From Cellulomonas xiejunii (GTDB lineage Bacteria > Actinomycetota > Actinomycetes > Actinomycetales > Cellulomonadaceae), in the NCBI RefSeq assembly GCF_024508315.1, contig NZ_CP101987.1, positions 3,844,001 to 3,908,000 of the forward strand: a DNA stretch of 64,000 bases. The letters run 5' to 3'. The position numbers were made by a program, and so were the translations under genes. Below, in pieces: positions 17,944-26,830 of this stretch. The first letter of the stretch is position 1, and each line of letters begins with the position of its first letter. Below the pieces are notes generated by a model, which saw nothing but the letters and a program-made list of their open reading frames with translations, searched no databases and was not told the origin of the DNA.

Positions 17944-18039
17944 GACGGGTTTGTCCCGATCCGGCGCAGGCCCCGACGATCGGCACGAGGCTCGGCGCGG
18001 CACGCGTCGTCGGCCGGTCGTGACCACCGAGGAGGACGC

Positions 18040-19440
18040 ATGGGACAGCCGGACCGGCACGGACGGTGCCGCGGCGGGCGCGCCGCACGCGCGACGCTCG
18101 GCGCGCTGGCCGTCGTGCTCCCCCTGCTCGCGACCGGGCCCGGCGCTGCGGCGCACGCGGGCGACGTGCGGTCGGACGTCGCGGTGGTCGACGAGCAGAC
18201 CGGCGACGTCACGTACTACGTCGTGCAGGACTCGTGGGAGGGCCAGCCGGAGTTCCTCTTCTCGATCGCCGAGCGCCTGCTGGGCACCGGCGACCGGGCG
18301 CTGGAGATCTTCGAGCTCAACGAGGGCCGCGCGCAGCCCGGCGGGATGACCGTCAGCGACCCCAACGTCATCCGCCCCGGCTGGGTGCTGATCCTCCCGC
18401 CCGACGCGGCGGGCGACGGCGTGCAGGTGGGCCCGCTGCCGACGCTCCCGCCCGTGGCGGTCCGGGCGACGCCCACGCCGAGCGCGGCGGCGCAGGACAC
18501 GGCCGACGAGCGGTCCGCCGCCGGTACCGCCGACACCTCGGACGACGCACCCGCCACGGCCACCGACGACGCGACCGGCCTGGCGGCGCCCTCCCTGACC
18601 ACGGGTCTGACCATCGCGTTGGTCGCCAGCACGGGCATCGCGGCACTCGTCCTGCTGGTCGGCGGCGGCGTGGTCGTCGTCCGGCGCCTGCGCGCCCGGC
18701 GCGAGACCCCGCCGACCCCCGTCGTGCGCCGCGAGGACCCGGGCGCCTGGACGATCGACCGCACCACCCGCGCCCTGGCCCGCGCCTGCGCCGCAGCCGG
18801 GCGGCCGGTGCCGCGCGTGCACGCGCTGATCCTGTCCGACGACGAGGTCCGCCTGCGCCTGCGCACCCCGGACGCCCGCCCGCCGGCGGGCTGGTCGGCG
18901 GTCGACGACGGCCGGACGTGGACGTCGCCCATGCGCCCGCTGCAGGACGTCGCGCTCGACGAGCACGTGGTCGCACCGTTCACCGGCCTGGTGACCCTGG
19001 GCGACGACGCGCACGGGCGCGTGCTCGTCGACCTCACCCAGGCGGGACCGGGCATCTGCCTGGACGGCGACGCGGGCCAGGCGACACAGCTCGCCGAGCG
19101 GTGGCTGCACGAGCTCGCGACCAGCCCTTGGTCCCGGCACCTGCCGGTCGTGGCGGTCGGCGTCGGGACGTCGGCGTACGACCGACTCGACGACGCGGGA
19201 CCGGCCGTCGAGGCGGCGGCAGGCGGGGTGGTGGTCGTCGCCGGCGCCCGGGGCCGCGACGCGGACCTGCTCGCAGGGCTGGCCGAGGACCCGCGGTGGG
19301 CCGTGGTCGTCGTCGGGCCCGCGGGGCGGGGATGGGCCCGGTGGCGGCTGACGCTCGACGCGGACGGTGTCGCCACGGGCGGCCCGCTGGACACCGACGT
19401 GCACGTGCAGACCACCAAGCGGGGACTGGAGCTGGTCTGA
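18040..19440 (+). CDS. Membrane protein with extracytoplasmic LysM-like domain, secretion-locus component
   Basis: 466 residues; ATG 18040 with a strong GAGGAGGAC site is preferred to an upstream in-frame start. Residues 1-40 form a signal or first membrane helix (ATLGALAVVLPLLATGPGAAAHAG). Residues 60-125 resemble a LysM-type fold (TYYVVQDSWEGQPEFLFSIAERL; VIRPGWVLILP). An acidic linker is followed by a transmembrane helix near 185-215 and a soluble cytoplasmic domain of ~250 residues with no motif I recognise. Divergent from the type VII-like operon; it may anchor the apparatus to peptidoglycan (inference). Confidence 0.75.
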   Translation: MGQPDRHGRCRGGRAARATLGALAVVLPLLATGPGAAAHAGDVRSDVAVVDEQTGDVTYYVVQDSWEGQPEFLFSIAERLLGTGDRALEIFELNEGRAQPGGMTVSDPNVIRPGWVLILPPDAAGDGVQVGPLPTLPPVAVRATPTPSAAAQDTADERSAAGTADTSDDAPATATDDATGLAAPSLTTGLTIALVASTGIAALVLLVGGGVVVVRRLRARRETPPTPVVRREDPGAWTIDRTTRALARACAAAGRPVPRVHALILSDDEVRLRLRTPDARPPAGWSAVDDGRTWTSPMRPLQDVALDEHVVAPFTGLVTLGDDAHGRVLVDLTQAGPGICLDGDAGQATQLAERWLHELATSPWSRHLPVVAVGVGTSAYDRLDDAGPAVEAAAGGVVVVAGARGRDADLLAGLAEDPRWAVVVVGPAGRGWARWRLTLDADGVATGGPLDTDVHVQTTKRGLELV

Positions 19441-19542
19441 CCGTGTGGCTCACGGCGGCGAGGACGCGGGCGGGCGCACGCCTGCAGGGCGTCTGGAGCC
19501 GTCGTCGAGACGCTCTGGAGCGCACCGCCGCAGGATCGTCCC

Positions 19543-20136
19543 ATGACTACCCCCACGCCCACGGCCGGCTACCGGATGCGGATCGCGATCTCGAGCCCCG
19601 AGATCGAGGCGCGGATCCGCGGCGTCTTCGCGAGCCGAGGGCTCGACGTGCTCCTCGACGACGCCCCGCCGACGTTCGAGGTCACCGTCGTGCCCGGCGC
19701 GGGCGCGCGCCCGGCGCCGACAGCCGTGGGCGACGCCCTGCACCACCTGGTCGGTGCCGTACCCGCCCGCCGGACGACCGCACCGAGCGCGCGCTACCGG
19801 TTGACGCTCGCGGCAGCGACACGGGACGCCGAGCCCGCACGGACGCGGACCGACTGCGCGGGGGTCGCGGACCTGTCCGAGCGCGAGTCCCAGGTGATGG
19901 CGTGCGTGGCGCGGGGCCTGCGCAACACGGAGATCGCCGCCGAGCTCGGGGTCACCGTCAAGACGGTGAAGAACCACGTCAACCGGATCTTCGGCAAGCT
20001 CGGCGCGGCCGGCCGGGTCGACGCGGTCCTCATCTGGCAGTCGTCGCGTGCCCGGTCCGGGCTGCGTGCGGTGCCGCCGGGCGCGCCGTCGTCGAGCGCG
20101 CGGTCCGCGCCCACGTCTCCCGCGCTGGCCGGGTAG
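19543..20136 (+). CDS. LuxR-type response regulator-like transcription factor
   Basis: 197 residues from ATG 19543. A C-terminal LuxR/FixJ helix-turn-helix is clear at about residues 110-165 (LSERESQVMACVARGLRNTEIAAELGVTVKTVKNHVNRIFGKLG). The N-terminal 100 residues resemble a shortened receiver (MRIAISSPEIEARIRGVFASRGLDV) but have no recognisable phosphoacceptor aspartate, so phosphorylation is doubtful. It follows the LysM-like gene by 102 bp and converges on the SARP gene with stops 2 bp apart. Likely regulator of the adjacent secretion locus, by position only. Confidence 0.85.
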   Translation: MTTPTPTAGYRMRIAISSPEIEARIRGVFASRGLDVLLDDAPPTFEVTVVPGAGARPAPTAVGDALHHLVGAVPARRTTAPSARYRLTLAAATRDAEPARTRTDCAGVADLSERESQVMACVARGLRNTEIAAELGVTVKTVKNHVNRIFGKLGAAGRVDAVLIWQSSRARSGLRAVPPGAPSSSARSAPTSPALAG

Positions 20137-20138
20137 CC

Positions 20139-23033
20139 CTAGCGGTGGACGTCGACCCGCGCGTCGTCGTCCGCGTCGACCCACAGCCGCGCGAGGAAGT
20201 CCTGCACGGCACCCGCCTCCTCCGCGCCCAGCTCGCGGAACCGCTCCAGGGCGCGCTCCGCGTCGCGACGAGCCCCCGGTGCGCCCGCCGGTCCGTCGCG
20301 GGCGGCCCGCACACGCGCGAGGCCGAACAGTGCCAACGCCTCGTGGTACCGGTCCCCCATGCCCGCGCACAGCTCCAGGACCCGCGCGAAACGCCGCTGG
20401 GCGGTGTCGTGGTCGCCCAGCCCGTCGGCCGCCAGACCCAGGTTGACCAGCAGGTTCGCCTCGAGCACGCGGTGCCTGTCGGCCCTCGCGAGCGCGAGCG
20501 CGGGCTCGCCGTGCCGGACGGCGGGCCCCCACTGCCCGAGCTCGGCGTACAGCTCGCACAGCACGTCGCCCGACGCGACCTGGTAGTAGCCGTCGCCCAG
20601 GTCGACGGCCGCGGCGTGCGCCTCGTGGGCGGCCGCGAGCGCGGCGTCGTACTCGCGGGCCTCCCGCAGCGTCGACGCGAGGTTGCTGACGACGCTGACG
20701 CGGTACCACCAGCGGTCACCGTCGAGCAGCCGCAGCGCCTCGCGCAGGCGCGCGACCGACGCGTCGTTGCGGCCGAGTCGCGAGCAGGCGACGCTCTCGT
20801 GGTTGAGCAGCACCGCCTGCGCGCGGGTGTCGCCCAACGCCCGGGCCGAGCGCGACCCGGTGCGCAGCACGTCGAGCCACTCGGTCGCCCCCGCGGCCGC
20901 GTAGTAGGTCTCGAACAGGAGCACGACCAGCTGCCACACGAGCCGGTGGTGGCCGTGCGCGTGGCCCTCCCGCAGCAGCGCCGTGATGTTCGCGAGCTCC
21001 GCGAGCGTCCAGCGCAGCAGCTCGGAGCCGTCGTCGACGAGCACGGGGACCTCGTGCCGGGTCGCCGGCGGGTCGAACTGCAGGAGCCGGTGGCGCATGT
21101 TGGCGACGAGCGTGCACACGTACCAGGTGAGCAGTCGGTCGCGCGCGGCCGCGCGCTCGTCGTCGGACAGCGCGTCCGCGAGCTCGGCGGCGTGCGCACG
21201 CGTCAGGTCGTGCATGACGTAGCGGCCGTCGCTGAGGTCCAGGAGGTGGTGCTCACGCAGCTCGCCCAGCAGCTGCGCGGCACGCGGCGGGTCGACGTCG
21301 ACGAGTGCCGCGCTCGCGAGCACCGACGTGCTCTGGCAGGGCAGCGCCGCGAGGAGGCAGAGCATGCGCTGCTGCGCATCGTCGAGCGCCGCGGTCGACG
21401 TCGCCAGGACGCCACGCACGGACGCCGACGGCCCGTCGTCCAGGTCGAGCACGTCCAGGCGGTGCCGCGAGTCCTCGAGCCGCGCGACCATCGCCCCGAT
21501 CGACGCGCCGGGACCGGTGTCGACCTGCTCGGCGGCGATGCGCAGCGCGAACGGCAGGGCGTCGCACAGCTCGACGAGGCGCCGCGTCGCGTCGGGCTCC
21601 CCCGCGACGACGTCGGCCCCGAGCGTGCCCTCCAGCAGCTCACGCGCCTCGGCCGGGTCGAAGCGCGTGAGCGGCAGGCACCGGGCGCCGTGCCGGACGG
21701 CCAGGCCACCGAGCCGGTCGCGGCTCGTCACCAGGACGAAGCACGAGGCGGACCCGGGCAGCAGGTCCTCGACCTGCTCGGTCGACGCCGCGTTGTCCAG
21801 GACGACGAGCAGACGACGGTCGGCGACCATGCTGCGCCACAGGGCGACGAGCTGCTCGTGCTGCTGGGGGGCGGACAGCACCCCGAGTGCCGCGAGCAGC
21901 TGGCGGAGCGCGGCCGACGGCGTGACGGGCGGGTGCCGGGGGTCGAACCCGCGCAGGTTCACGTAGAGCTGGCCGTCGGTGAAGCGGTCGCGCAGCATGT
22001 GCCCGGCCCGCACGGCGAGCGACGTCTTGCCGACACCGCCGACCCCGACGACCGTGACGACGCGCGCACCGTCGGGGGTCCCCGCCAGACGCAGCACCTC
22101 GAGCAGCTCGCGCGAGCGGCCGACGAACGTCGCCAGCGTGGACGGCAGCTGGGCGGGCGGCATGCCGGTGCCGGTCGACTGCGTACCCGCCACGGCGGCG
22201 GAGGCTGCCGGTGCGGCGCCCGGGGCGACCGCCACCGAGGTCGTCCCGGCGGCGCGGACAGGGGCCGCACGGGTGGGCATCCGCTGGTCCGCCAGCAGCC
22301 GCGCGTGCAGGTCCTGCGCCCCGGCGCCGGGGTCGATGCCCAGATCGGCGGCGAGCGTGCGACGCAGGTCCTCGTACTGCTCGAGCGCCGCTGCGGTGCG
22401 TCCGCTGCCGTGCAGCGCCGACATCAGCGCGCACCGCAGCCGCTCGTCGTACGGGTGGGCCGCGACCTCGGAGGCCAGCCGGTCGGCCGCGTCCGCGAGC
22501 GACGCGGCGTCCGTGCCCGTCGCGACCACCACCTCGGTGCGCTCCACCAGGAGCCGCACGCGCAGCTGGGCGAGGCGGGTGCGCTGCCGGGCCGCGAACG
22601 GGCCGGGCACGCCCGCGAGCGCGTCACCCTGGCGCCACAGGGCGAGCGCCGCGTCGAGCGCGGCCAGCGCCGCGGGCAGGTCCGGCGCGTCGCGGGCCTC
22701 GCGTGCGTGGCGCTCGGCCCGCAGGGCGTCGACCGCGTCGGGCGGCAGGTCCAGCACGTACCCGGTGGCCCGACGGCGCACCACGTCCGCACCGAGCGCC
22801 CGGCGCAGTCCCGAGACGTACGTGTGCACGCTCCCCCGCGCGCTCGCGGGTGCCCGCTCGCCCCACGTCGCGTCGATCAGGACGTCATGCCCGACGTGCT
22901 CGCCCGCGTGCAAGGCGAGCACCGCGAGCACCGCGCGCTGCTTGGGCGCCCCGAGGTCGACCTCCCGGCCGTCGACCGCGGCGTGGAGCGCACCGAGCAC
23001 GCTGACGCGGGTGGACGCGGGCGGACCGGGCAC
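20139..23033 (-). CDS. SARP/AfsR-type regulator (BTAD, NB-ARC, TPR)
   Basis: 964 residues from GTG 23033, which has a GAGGAG site; an ATG 18 bases upstream lacks one. N-terminal OmpR-like winged helix (about 10-95: VSVLGALHAAVDGREVDLGAPKQRAVLAVL), bacterial transcriptional activation domain (100-250, ending AALEQYEDLRRTLAADLGIDPG), NB-ARC ATPase with Walker A VVGVGGVGKTSLA near 325-335 and Walker B-like LLVVLDNAA, then TPR-like helical repeats to the end. Such proteins activate secondary metabolism or stress genes after nucleotide binding. The targets here are unknown; the nearest candidates are the convergent secretion locus and the downstream 98-residue membrane protein region. Confidence 0.92.
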   Translation of the reverse strand: MPGPPASTRVSVLGALHAAVDGREVDLGAPKQRAVLAVLALHAGEHVGHDVLIDATWGERAPASARGSVHTYVSGLRRALGADVVRRRATGYVLDLPPDAVDALRAERHAREARDAPDLPAALAALDAALALWRQGDALAGVPGPFAARQRTRLAQLRVRLLVERTEVVVATGTDAASLADAADRLASEVAAHPYDERLRCALMSALHGSGRTAAALEQYEDLRRTLAADLGIDPGAGAQDLHARLLADQRMPTRAAPVRAAGTTSVAVAPGAAPAASAAVAGTQSTGTGMPPAQLPSTLATFVGRSRELLEVLRLAGTPDGARVVTVVGVGGVGKTSLAVRAGHMLRDRFTDGQLYVNLRGFDPRHPPVTPSAALRQLLAALGVLSAPQQHEQLVALWRSMVADRRLLVVLDNAASTEQVEDLLPGSASCFVLVTSRDRLGGLAVRHGARCLPLTRFDPAEARELLEGTLGADVVAGEPDATRRLVELCDALPFALRIAAEQVDTGPGASIGAMVARLEDSRHRLDVLDLDDGPSASVRGVLATSTAALDDAQQRMLCLLAALPCQSTSVLASAALVDVDPPRAAQLLGELREHHLLDLSDGRYVMHDLTRAHAAELADALSDDERAAARDRLLTWYVCTLVANMRHRLLQFDPPATRHEVPVLVDDGSELLRWTLAELANITALLREGHAHGHHRLVWQLVVLLFETYYAAAGATEWLDVLRTGSRSARALGDTRAQAVLLNHESVACSRLGRNDASVARLREALRLLDGDRWWYRVSVVSNLASTLREAREYDAALAAAHEAHAAAVDLGDGYYQVASGDVLCELYAELGQWGPAVRHGEPALALARADRHRVLEANLLVNLGLAADGLGDHDTAQRRFARVLELCAGMGDRYHEALALFGLARVRAARDGPAGAPGARRDAERALERFRELGAEEAGAVQDFLARLWVDADDDARVDVHR

Positions 23034-23127
23034 GAGACTCCTCAGGGGCACCCCGGCGGCGGGTCCGCGGGGACGGCTGAGTTCTACTCGGGCCGCCGCC
23101 CGTGCGTCAACGTGGGGTCTGACTCAT

Positions 23128-23145
23128 TTCACACCCGCGAGTGAA
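23128..23145. promoter_or_regulatory. Palindrome TTCAC-N8-GTGAA upstream of the SARP gene
   Basis: TTCAC (23128-23132) and GTGAA (23141-23145) form a gapped palindrome around a CCGCGA core in the 141-bp gap between the SARP start (23033) and the end of the next gene. The gap is otherwise unremarkable. It could be an autoregulatory operator. Confidence 0.35.
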
Positions 23146-23174
23146 GGGCCTGTGACGGACGGTGCCCTGGGCCG

Positions 23175-23471
23175 TCAGTAGCGCCCCGAACCCCGCAGCC
23201 GCTCGTTCTCCTTCAGCACGGGCCACGTGCTGAACGCGAACACCAGGAACATCACGAGGTTGAGCACGGGCACGAGGCCCACCAGCACCCACCACCCGGA
23301 GTAGCCGGCCTTCTGGATGATGCGCACGTACGCGATGAGCATGATCACGTACGCGCCGATGAGGACGGCCAGCCCGATGCCCCCGGCCAGCCAGTCGGTC
23401 CACTGCGTGGCCGTCTCGGCGCCCTCGGAGGGGTCGACGAGCGCCGGAAGACGCATCAGCACGGTGTCCAT
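23175..23471 (-). CDS. Small membrane protein, unknown
   Basis: 98 residues from ATG 23471. Two hydrophobic segments (GGIGLAVLIGAYVIMLIAYVRIIQKAG and WWVLVGLVPVLNLVMFLVFAFSTWPVL) joined by a GYSGWW turn, a pattern seen in many short DUF805-like or signal-peptidase-associated membrane proteins. The short charged tail ends KENERLRGSGRY. An internal ATG six codons in is an alternative start. No operon partner is evident. Confidence 0.7.
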   Translation of the reverse strand: MDTVLMRLPALVDPSEGAETATQWTDWLAGGIGLAVLIGAYVIMLIAYVRIIQKAGYSGWWVLVGLVPVLNLVMFLVFAFSTWPVLKENERLRGSGRY

Positions 23472-23544
23472 GACTTCATGGTGCTCCCGGCCGTCCGTCC
23501 CGGCGAGGCGAACCGGGCAAGGGCGGACCGGACGTGCGGCCAGG

Positions 23545-24624
23545 TCAGCGCGGTGCGTTCGCCGCCGCGACCTCGAGGAAGATGTCCGTGGCCTCACGCT
23601 CGCCCACGCTGACCCGGACGCCGTCACCCGCGAACGGCCGCACGATCGCCCCGGCCTGACCGCAGCGCTCCGCGAAGGTCGCCGCCCGGTCCCCGAGCGG
23701 CAGCCACACGAAGTTCGCCTGGCTGTCCGGCACGTCCCAGCCCTGGGCACGCAGCCCGGCGAGCATGCGGGTGCGCTCCGTGACGATCGCGTCGACGCGC
23801 GCGAGCAGCTCGCCCTCCGCGCGCAGCGACGCGAGCGCGGCCAGCTGCGCGACGTGCGAGACGCCGAACGGTGTCGACGCCGTCCGGATGCCCGCCGCCA
23901 GCCGGGGCCGCGCGACCGCGTAGCCGACCCGCAGCCCCGCCAGCCCGTACGCCTTGGAGAAGGTGCGCAGGACCACGACGTTGGGGTGCGCCGCCAGCAG
24001 GGCGAGCGCATCCGGCGCGTCGGGGTCGCGGACGAACTCGACGTACGCCTCGTCGAGCACGACGAGCACGTCGCGTGGCACGGCCTCCAGGAACGCCCGC
24101 AGCTCGGCGTCGCGCACGGCCGGACCGGTCGGGTTGTTGGGCGTGCAGACGAGGACGACGCGGGTGCGCTCGGTGACCGCGGCGGCCATCGCCGGCAGGT
24201 CGAGACGCCCGTCCGGCCCGACGGGGACGCGGACCTGCTGGGCGTGCGCGAGGGTGACGGCGATCGGGTACGCCTCGAACGACCGCCACGGCAGCACGAC
24301 CTCGTCGCCCGCCTCGCACACCGCGGTCAGCACGTGCCCGAGCACGGCGACCGACCCGGTGCCCGCGACCACGGACTCCGCGGCGACCCCCAGGCGCTGG
24401 GCGATCGCCTCGGTCAGCTCGGTGGCGTACATGTCCGGGTAGCGGTTGACGTCCACGGCCGCGTCGGCGATCGCCGCGACCACCGACGGCAGCGGCGGGT
24501 ACGGGTTCTCGTTGGACGACAGCTTGTACGCGGCGGCCCCGACGGCGGCACGCGCACCCGGCACGTAGGCGGGCAGGTCGGCGAAGGCACGACGGAGAGG
24601 GACGCGGCTCACGGCGGTCAGCAT
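23545..24624 (-). CDS. hisC: Histidinol-phosphate / aromatic aminotransferase
   Basis: 359 residues from ATG 24624. Class I/II PLP aminotransferase: YKLSSNENPYPPLP near residue 32, CTPNNPTGPAVRD near 155, DEAYVEF near 185, and the PLP lysine in TFSKAYGLAGLRVGYA near 215. The match to HisC and to the PatA aromatic aminotransferases is equally good, and there are no other his genes nearby, so a phenylalanine/aromatic aminotransferase role is possible. Translation starts directly after a long G-rich stretch (minus strand) and a copy of the dispersed repeat at 24687-24706, which would lie in the 5' untranslated RNA. Confidence 0.87.
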   Translation of the reverse strand: MLTAVSRVPLRRAFADLPAYVPGARAAVGAAAYKLSSNENPYPPLPSVVAAIADAAVDVNRYPDMYATELTEAIAQRLGVAAESVVAGTGSVAVLGHVLTAVCEAGDEVVLPWRSFEAYPIAVTLAHAQQVRVPVGPDGRLDLPAMAAAVTERTRVVLVCTPNNPTGPAVRDAELRAFLEAVPRDVLVVLDEAYVEFVRDPDAPDALALLAAHPNVVVLRTFSKAYGLAGLRVGYAVARPRLAAGIRTASTPFGVSHVAQLAALASLRAEGELLARVDAIVTERTRMLAGLRAQGWDVPDSQANFVWLPLGDRAATFAERCGQAGAIVRPFAGDGVRVSVGEREATDIFLEVAAANAPR

Positions 24625-24639
24625 GCCACCGCCCCACCC

Positions 24640-24686
24640 CCGACGCCCCCACCGTCCACCCCACCCCCCCACCCACCCCCCACCAG
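24640..24686. other. C-rich/G-rich tract in the leader of the aminotransferase gene
   Basis: The plus strand is almost pure C with isolated A/T/G (runs CCCACC, CCACCCCCCC, CACCCACCCCCC). Read on the minus strand, the coding strand of hisC, this is several runs of three or more G within ~45 bases ending just before the start codon, a composition prone to G-quadruplex formation. Similar C-rich leaders precede the repeats at 54.4 and 62.0 kb. Confidence 0.5.
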
Positions 24687-24706
24687 GCCGTGAGATGTCA
24701 ATCCAG
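24687..24706 (+). repeat. Dispersed repeat copy A (single unit)
   Basis: GCCGTGAGATGTCAATCCAG, one forward unit of the family described at 48420, 54411 and 62041, preceded by a C-rich tract and CAGG. It lies in the 244-bp gap between the aminotransferase start (24624) and the holin-like gene (24869); the remainder of the gap has no coding signal. Confidence 0.75.
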
Positions 24707-24868
24707 TTCCGCCGGCGGCGAGGACTGAGCGGGACCCCTCGGACGCGGCACCTTTCCCTCCGCGCGGGGGGCGTGAGCACCCTCTCGCCGGGGTGAAGAT
24801 GACCCGCAGGACTCGCCCGGAACGTGCCGGACCTGCGCGATCGGTCCCCGACAGGGCAGGATCAGGTC

Positions 24869-25243
24869 ATGGGATTCGTCGTGCGAGTTCTCGTCAGCGG
24901 GGTCGCCATCTGGCTGGCGTCGCTGATCCTGCCCGGTCTGGAGATCATCGGCGGGCAGACTACAGCAGGCAGGATCGGCGTGATCCTGCTCATCGCGCTG
25001 GTGTTCGGCATCGTCAACGCCATCGTCAAGCCGGTCGTCGCGCTCCTGTCGATCCCGCTGTACATCCTCACGCTCGGTCTGTTCACGCTGGTCGTCAACG
25101 CGCTGATGCTGATGCTGACGTCGTGGATCACGGAGCAGACCGACTGGGGCCTGCGGATCGACAACTTCGGTACAGCGGTGATCGGTGCGCTCATCGTGTC
25201 GATCGTCAGCTTCGTGCTGTCGTCGGCGATGTCGGACGACTGA
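24869..25243 (+). CDS. Phage holin family 4_2-like membrane protein
   Basis: 124 residues from ATG 24869, preceded by AGG-containing sequence. Four transmembrane helices and family motifs LILPGLEI near residue 22, GIVNAIVKPVVALLSIPLYILTLGLFTLVVNALMLML near 50-85. Despite the family name, these are widespread chromosomal membrane proteins in actinobacteria with no proven lysis role, and there is no phage context here. The stop lies 9 bp from the convergent hydrolase stop. Confidence 0.88.
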   Translation: MGFVVRVLVSGVAIWLASLILPGLEIIGGQTTAGRIGVILLIALVFGIVNAIVKPVVALLSIPLYILTLGLFTLVVNALMLMLTSWITEQTDWGLRIDNFGTAVIGALIVSIVSFVLSSAMSDD

Positions 25244-25252
25244 GGCGACGGC

Positions 25253-26830
25253 TCATCGGGCCCACGGCACCCGGGGCTCCGGGGGCCACGGCGCTCGCGC
25301 CCCGAGTGGCAGGACGACCGGCGGCGGGACGACCGACGGCGCGACCTCGCGCGGGCGGACCACGACCGGCGCGCCCGGCTCCGGTGCGACCAGCGGGGCC
25401 GCCGTCACGGTGGTCTGCGTCGTCGTCGCACCCGCGGGCGTCCGGCCCAGCACGTCGGTGAGCGCGCGACGCACCGGGTCGTCCGCGGGCAGGTCGCCGA
25501 GCGCGTCGTCGACCATCGCGCCGGTCCGCACGTAACCGGCCACGGCGTGCGCCTCGCTGAACGACGGGCGCGCGGGGCCACCCGTCGCCGCGAGGTCGCG
25601 GACCACCGACAGCGCGCCCTGCCCTCCGCGCTCACCGACCTTGCCGTCCAGGAGCGTGACCGCGTCCTCACGGTGGCGCAGCGTGACGGTCGCGACGCCG
25701 GGCGGTGGTGCCGCCGGGACGTCGGGAGACCCCACGGTCACGACCAGCCGCACCGCGTACGTCCCGACCGCGGCAGCGGCGACGTTGGCCGCGACCATGC
25801 CGCCCTGGCTGTGCCCCACGAGCGCGACGGGCTCGTCGGCCCCGATCCCCGCCTCTGCCATCGCGGCGAGCACCGCGCGTGACATGACGTCGGGCACGCC
25901 GCCCTCGAGCGCGAGGTTGGTGCCGTTGTCCGTCGGCACGTCGCCCGTGAGCCCGGCGGCCCGGGTGCCGGGCACGGCGACCACCCACGAGCGCGTGCCG
26001 TCGGCGTGGTCGAGGCGCTGCACGGTGACCGTCGCCAGCGGCGTGCCGGGCTCCCCGGTGGCCGTGTCCTCGTCGTAGGTGCGGGCGACGAGGTCCACGA
26101 GGCCCTCGACACCGCGCGGCGCGGGCAGGTCCGGCGGGTCGGCGCGCGGAACGAGCCGCACCTCACGCGCCGGGAGCAGGCCCGCGACGTGCGCCGAGAA
26201 CCGACGCACCGGGTCCAGCTCCGGTGCGAACGCCCCGGTCATGGACCCGAGCGCGGCGGCGAGCAGCTGCAGCACCAGGGCACCGCGCCCGTCGGCGACC
26301 ACGCGCTGCGGCACGGCGGCGAGCCGCTCCAGGTCCTCCGGCAGCCCCGCCGGTGACATCGCACCCCACGGGTCGACGGCGAGCTGCCGCGCCTCGTCGA
26401 GCAGCAGGTCCCCCACCGCGACCCCGAACGCCGCGCTGCTGAGCACCGCGGCCCCGACCGGCCCGGCCCCGAGCACGAGCCCCAGCCCGCCGACCACGCG
26501 CGTCCACCGCGCCTGCGCGTCGGTCTCCGCGAGGTCGTAGGCACCGGCCGCGTCACGTGTCCGCGTGGCGAGGTCGGCCACGTCCCGCGCCAGGCGCGCC
26601 GGCCCCCACGCGGCGCGCCGCAGCGCGTCGAGCGCGTCGGCCAGGGGCCGCACCTGCGGCACGTCGGTCGCGAGCGTCGCCGCGTGCCACGCCGCAGCGC
26701 GCAGCCGCGCGTCCGCCACGTCGAGGCCGTCACCCGCCCCGCGCAGGCGCTGCGCCGCGACGCCCAGCTCGGCCGCGTCGATGAGCACGCGGCCACCGCT
26801 CCCCAGGGTGAGGGACCGACCCTCCCTCAC
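25253..26830 (-). CDS. Alpha/beta hydrolase with N-terminal WXG-associated helical domain
   Basis: 525 residues from GTG 26830, which overlaps the stop of the WXG-like gene (GTGA). Residues 1-180 are helical, alanine-rich and contain a hydrophobic hairpin (VVGGLGLVLGAGPVGAAVLSSAAFGVAVGDLLLDEA). The catalytic domain covers about 200-460, with the nucleophile elbow GHSQGG near residue 340 and a preceding VVAVPGTRA strand. A proline- and valine-rich tail follows. Lipase/esterase-like enzymes joined to WXG genes are known substrates of ESX/type VII systems. Whether it is exported by the system at 10-18 kb is not shown. Confidence 0.8.
   Translation of the reverse strand: MREGRSLTLGSGGRVLIDAAELGVAAQRLRGAGDGLDVADARLRAAAWHAATLATDVPQVRPLADALDALRRAAWGPARLARDVADLATRTRDAAGAYDLAETDAQARWTRVVGGLGLVLGAGPVGAAVLSSAAFGVAVGDLLLDEARQLAVDPWGAMSPAGLPEDLERLAAVPQRVVADGRGALVLQLLAAALGSMTGAFAPELDPVRRFSAHVAGLLPAREVRLVPRADPPDLPAPRGVEGLVDLVARTYDEDTATGEPGTPLATVTVQRLDHADGTRSWVVAVPGTRAAGLTGDVPTDNGTNLALEGGVPDVMSRAVLAAMAEAGIGADEPVALVGHSQGGMVAANVAAAAVGTYAVRLVVTVGSPDVPAAPPPGVATVTLRHREDAVTLLDGKVGERGGQGALSVVRDLAATGGPARPSFSEAHAVAGYVRTGAMVDDALGDLPADDPVRRALTDVLGRTPAGATTTQTTVTAAPLVAPEPGAPVVVRPREVAPSVVPPPVVLPLGARAPWPPEPRVPWAR

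Noticed and set aside
12781-19404. A 2207-residue minus-strand open frame spanning the secretion locus
   Set aside because: It is the off-frame shadow of the ATPase gene: Arg/Gly/Ala-rich, no domains, while the overlapping frame has clear FtsK motifs. Only its last 97 codons, from ATG 13074, are a real gene.
18066-23144. A 1692-residue plus-strand open frame across the LuxR and SARP genes
   Set aside because: Antisense to the SARP gene and composed of Arg-rich shadow sequence typical of very GC-rich DNA; no motif.
24869-25243. Prophage lysis gene
   Set aside because: The holin family 4_2 is a common chromosomal membrane family and no phage genes surround it.
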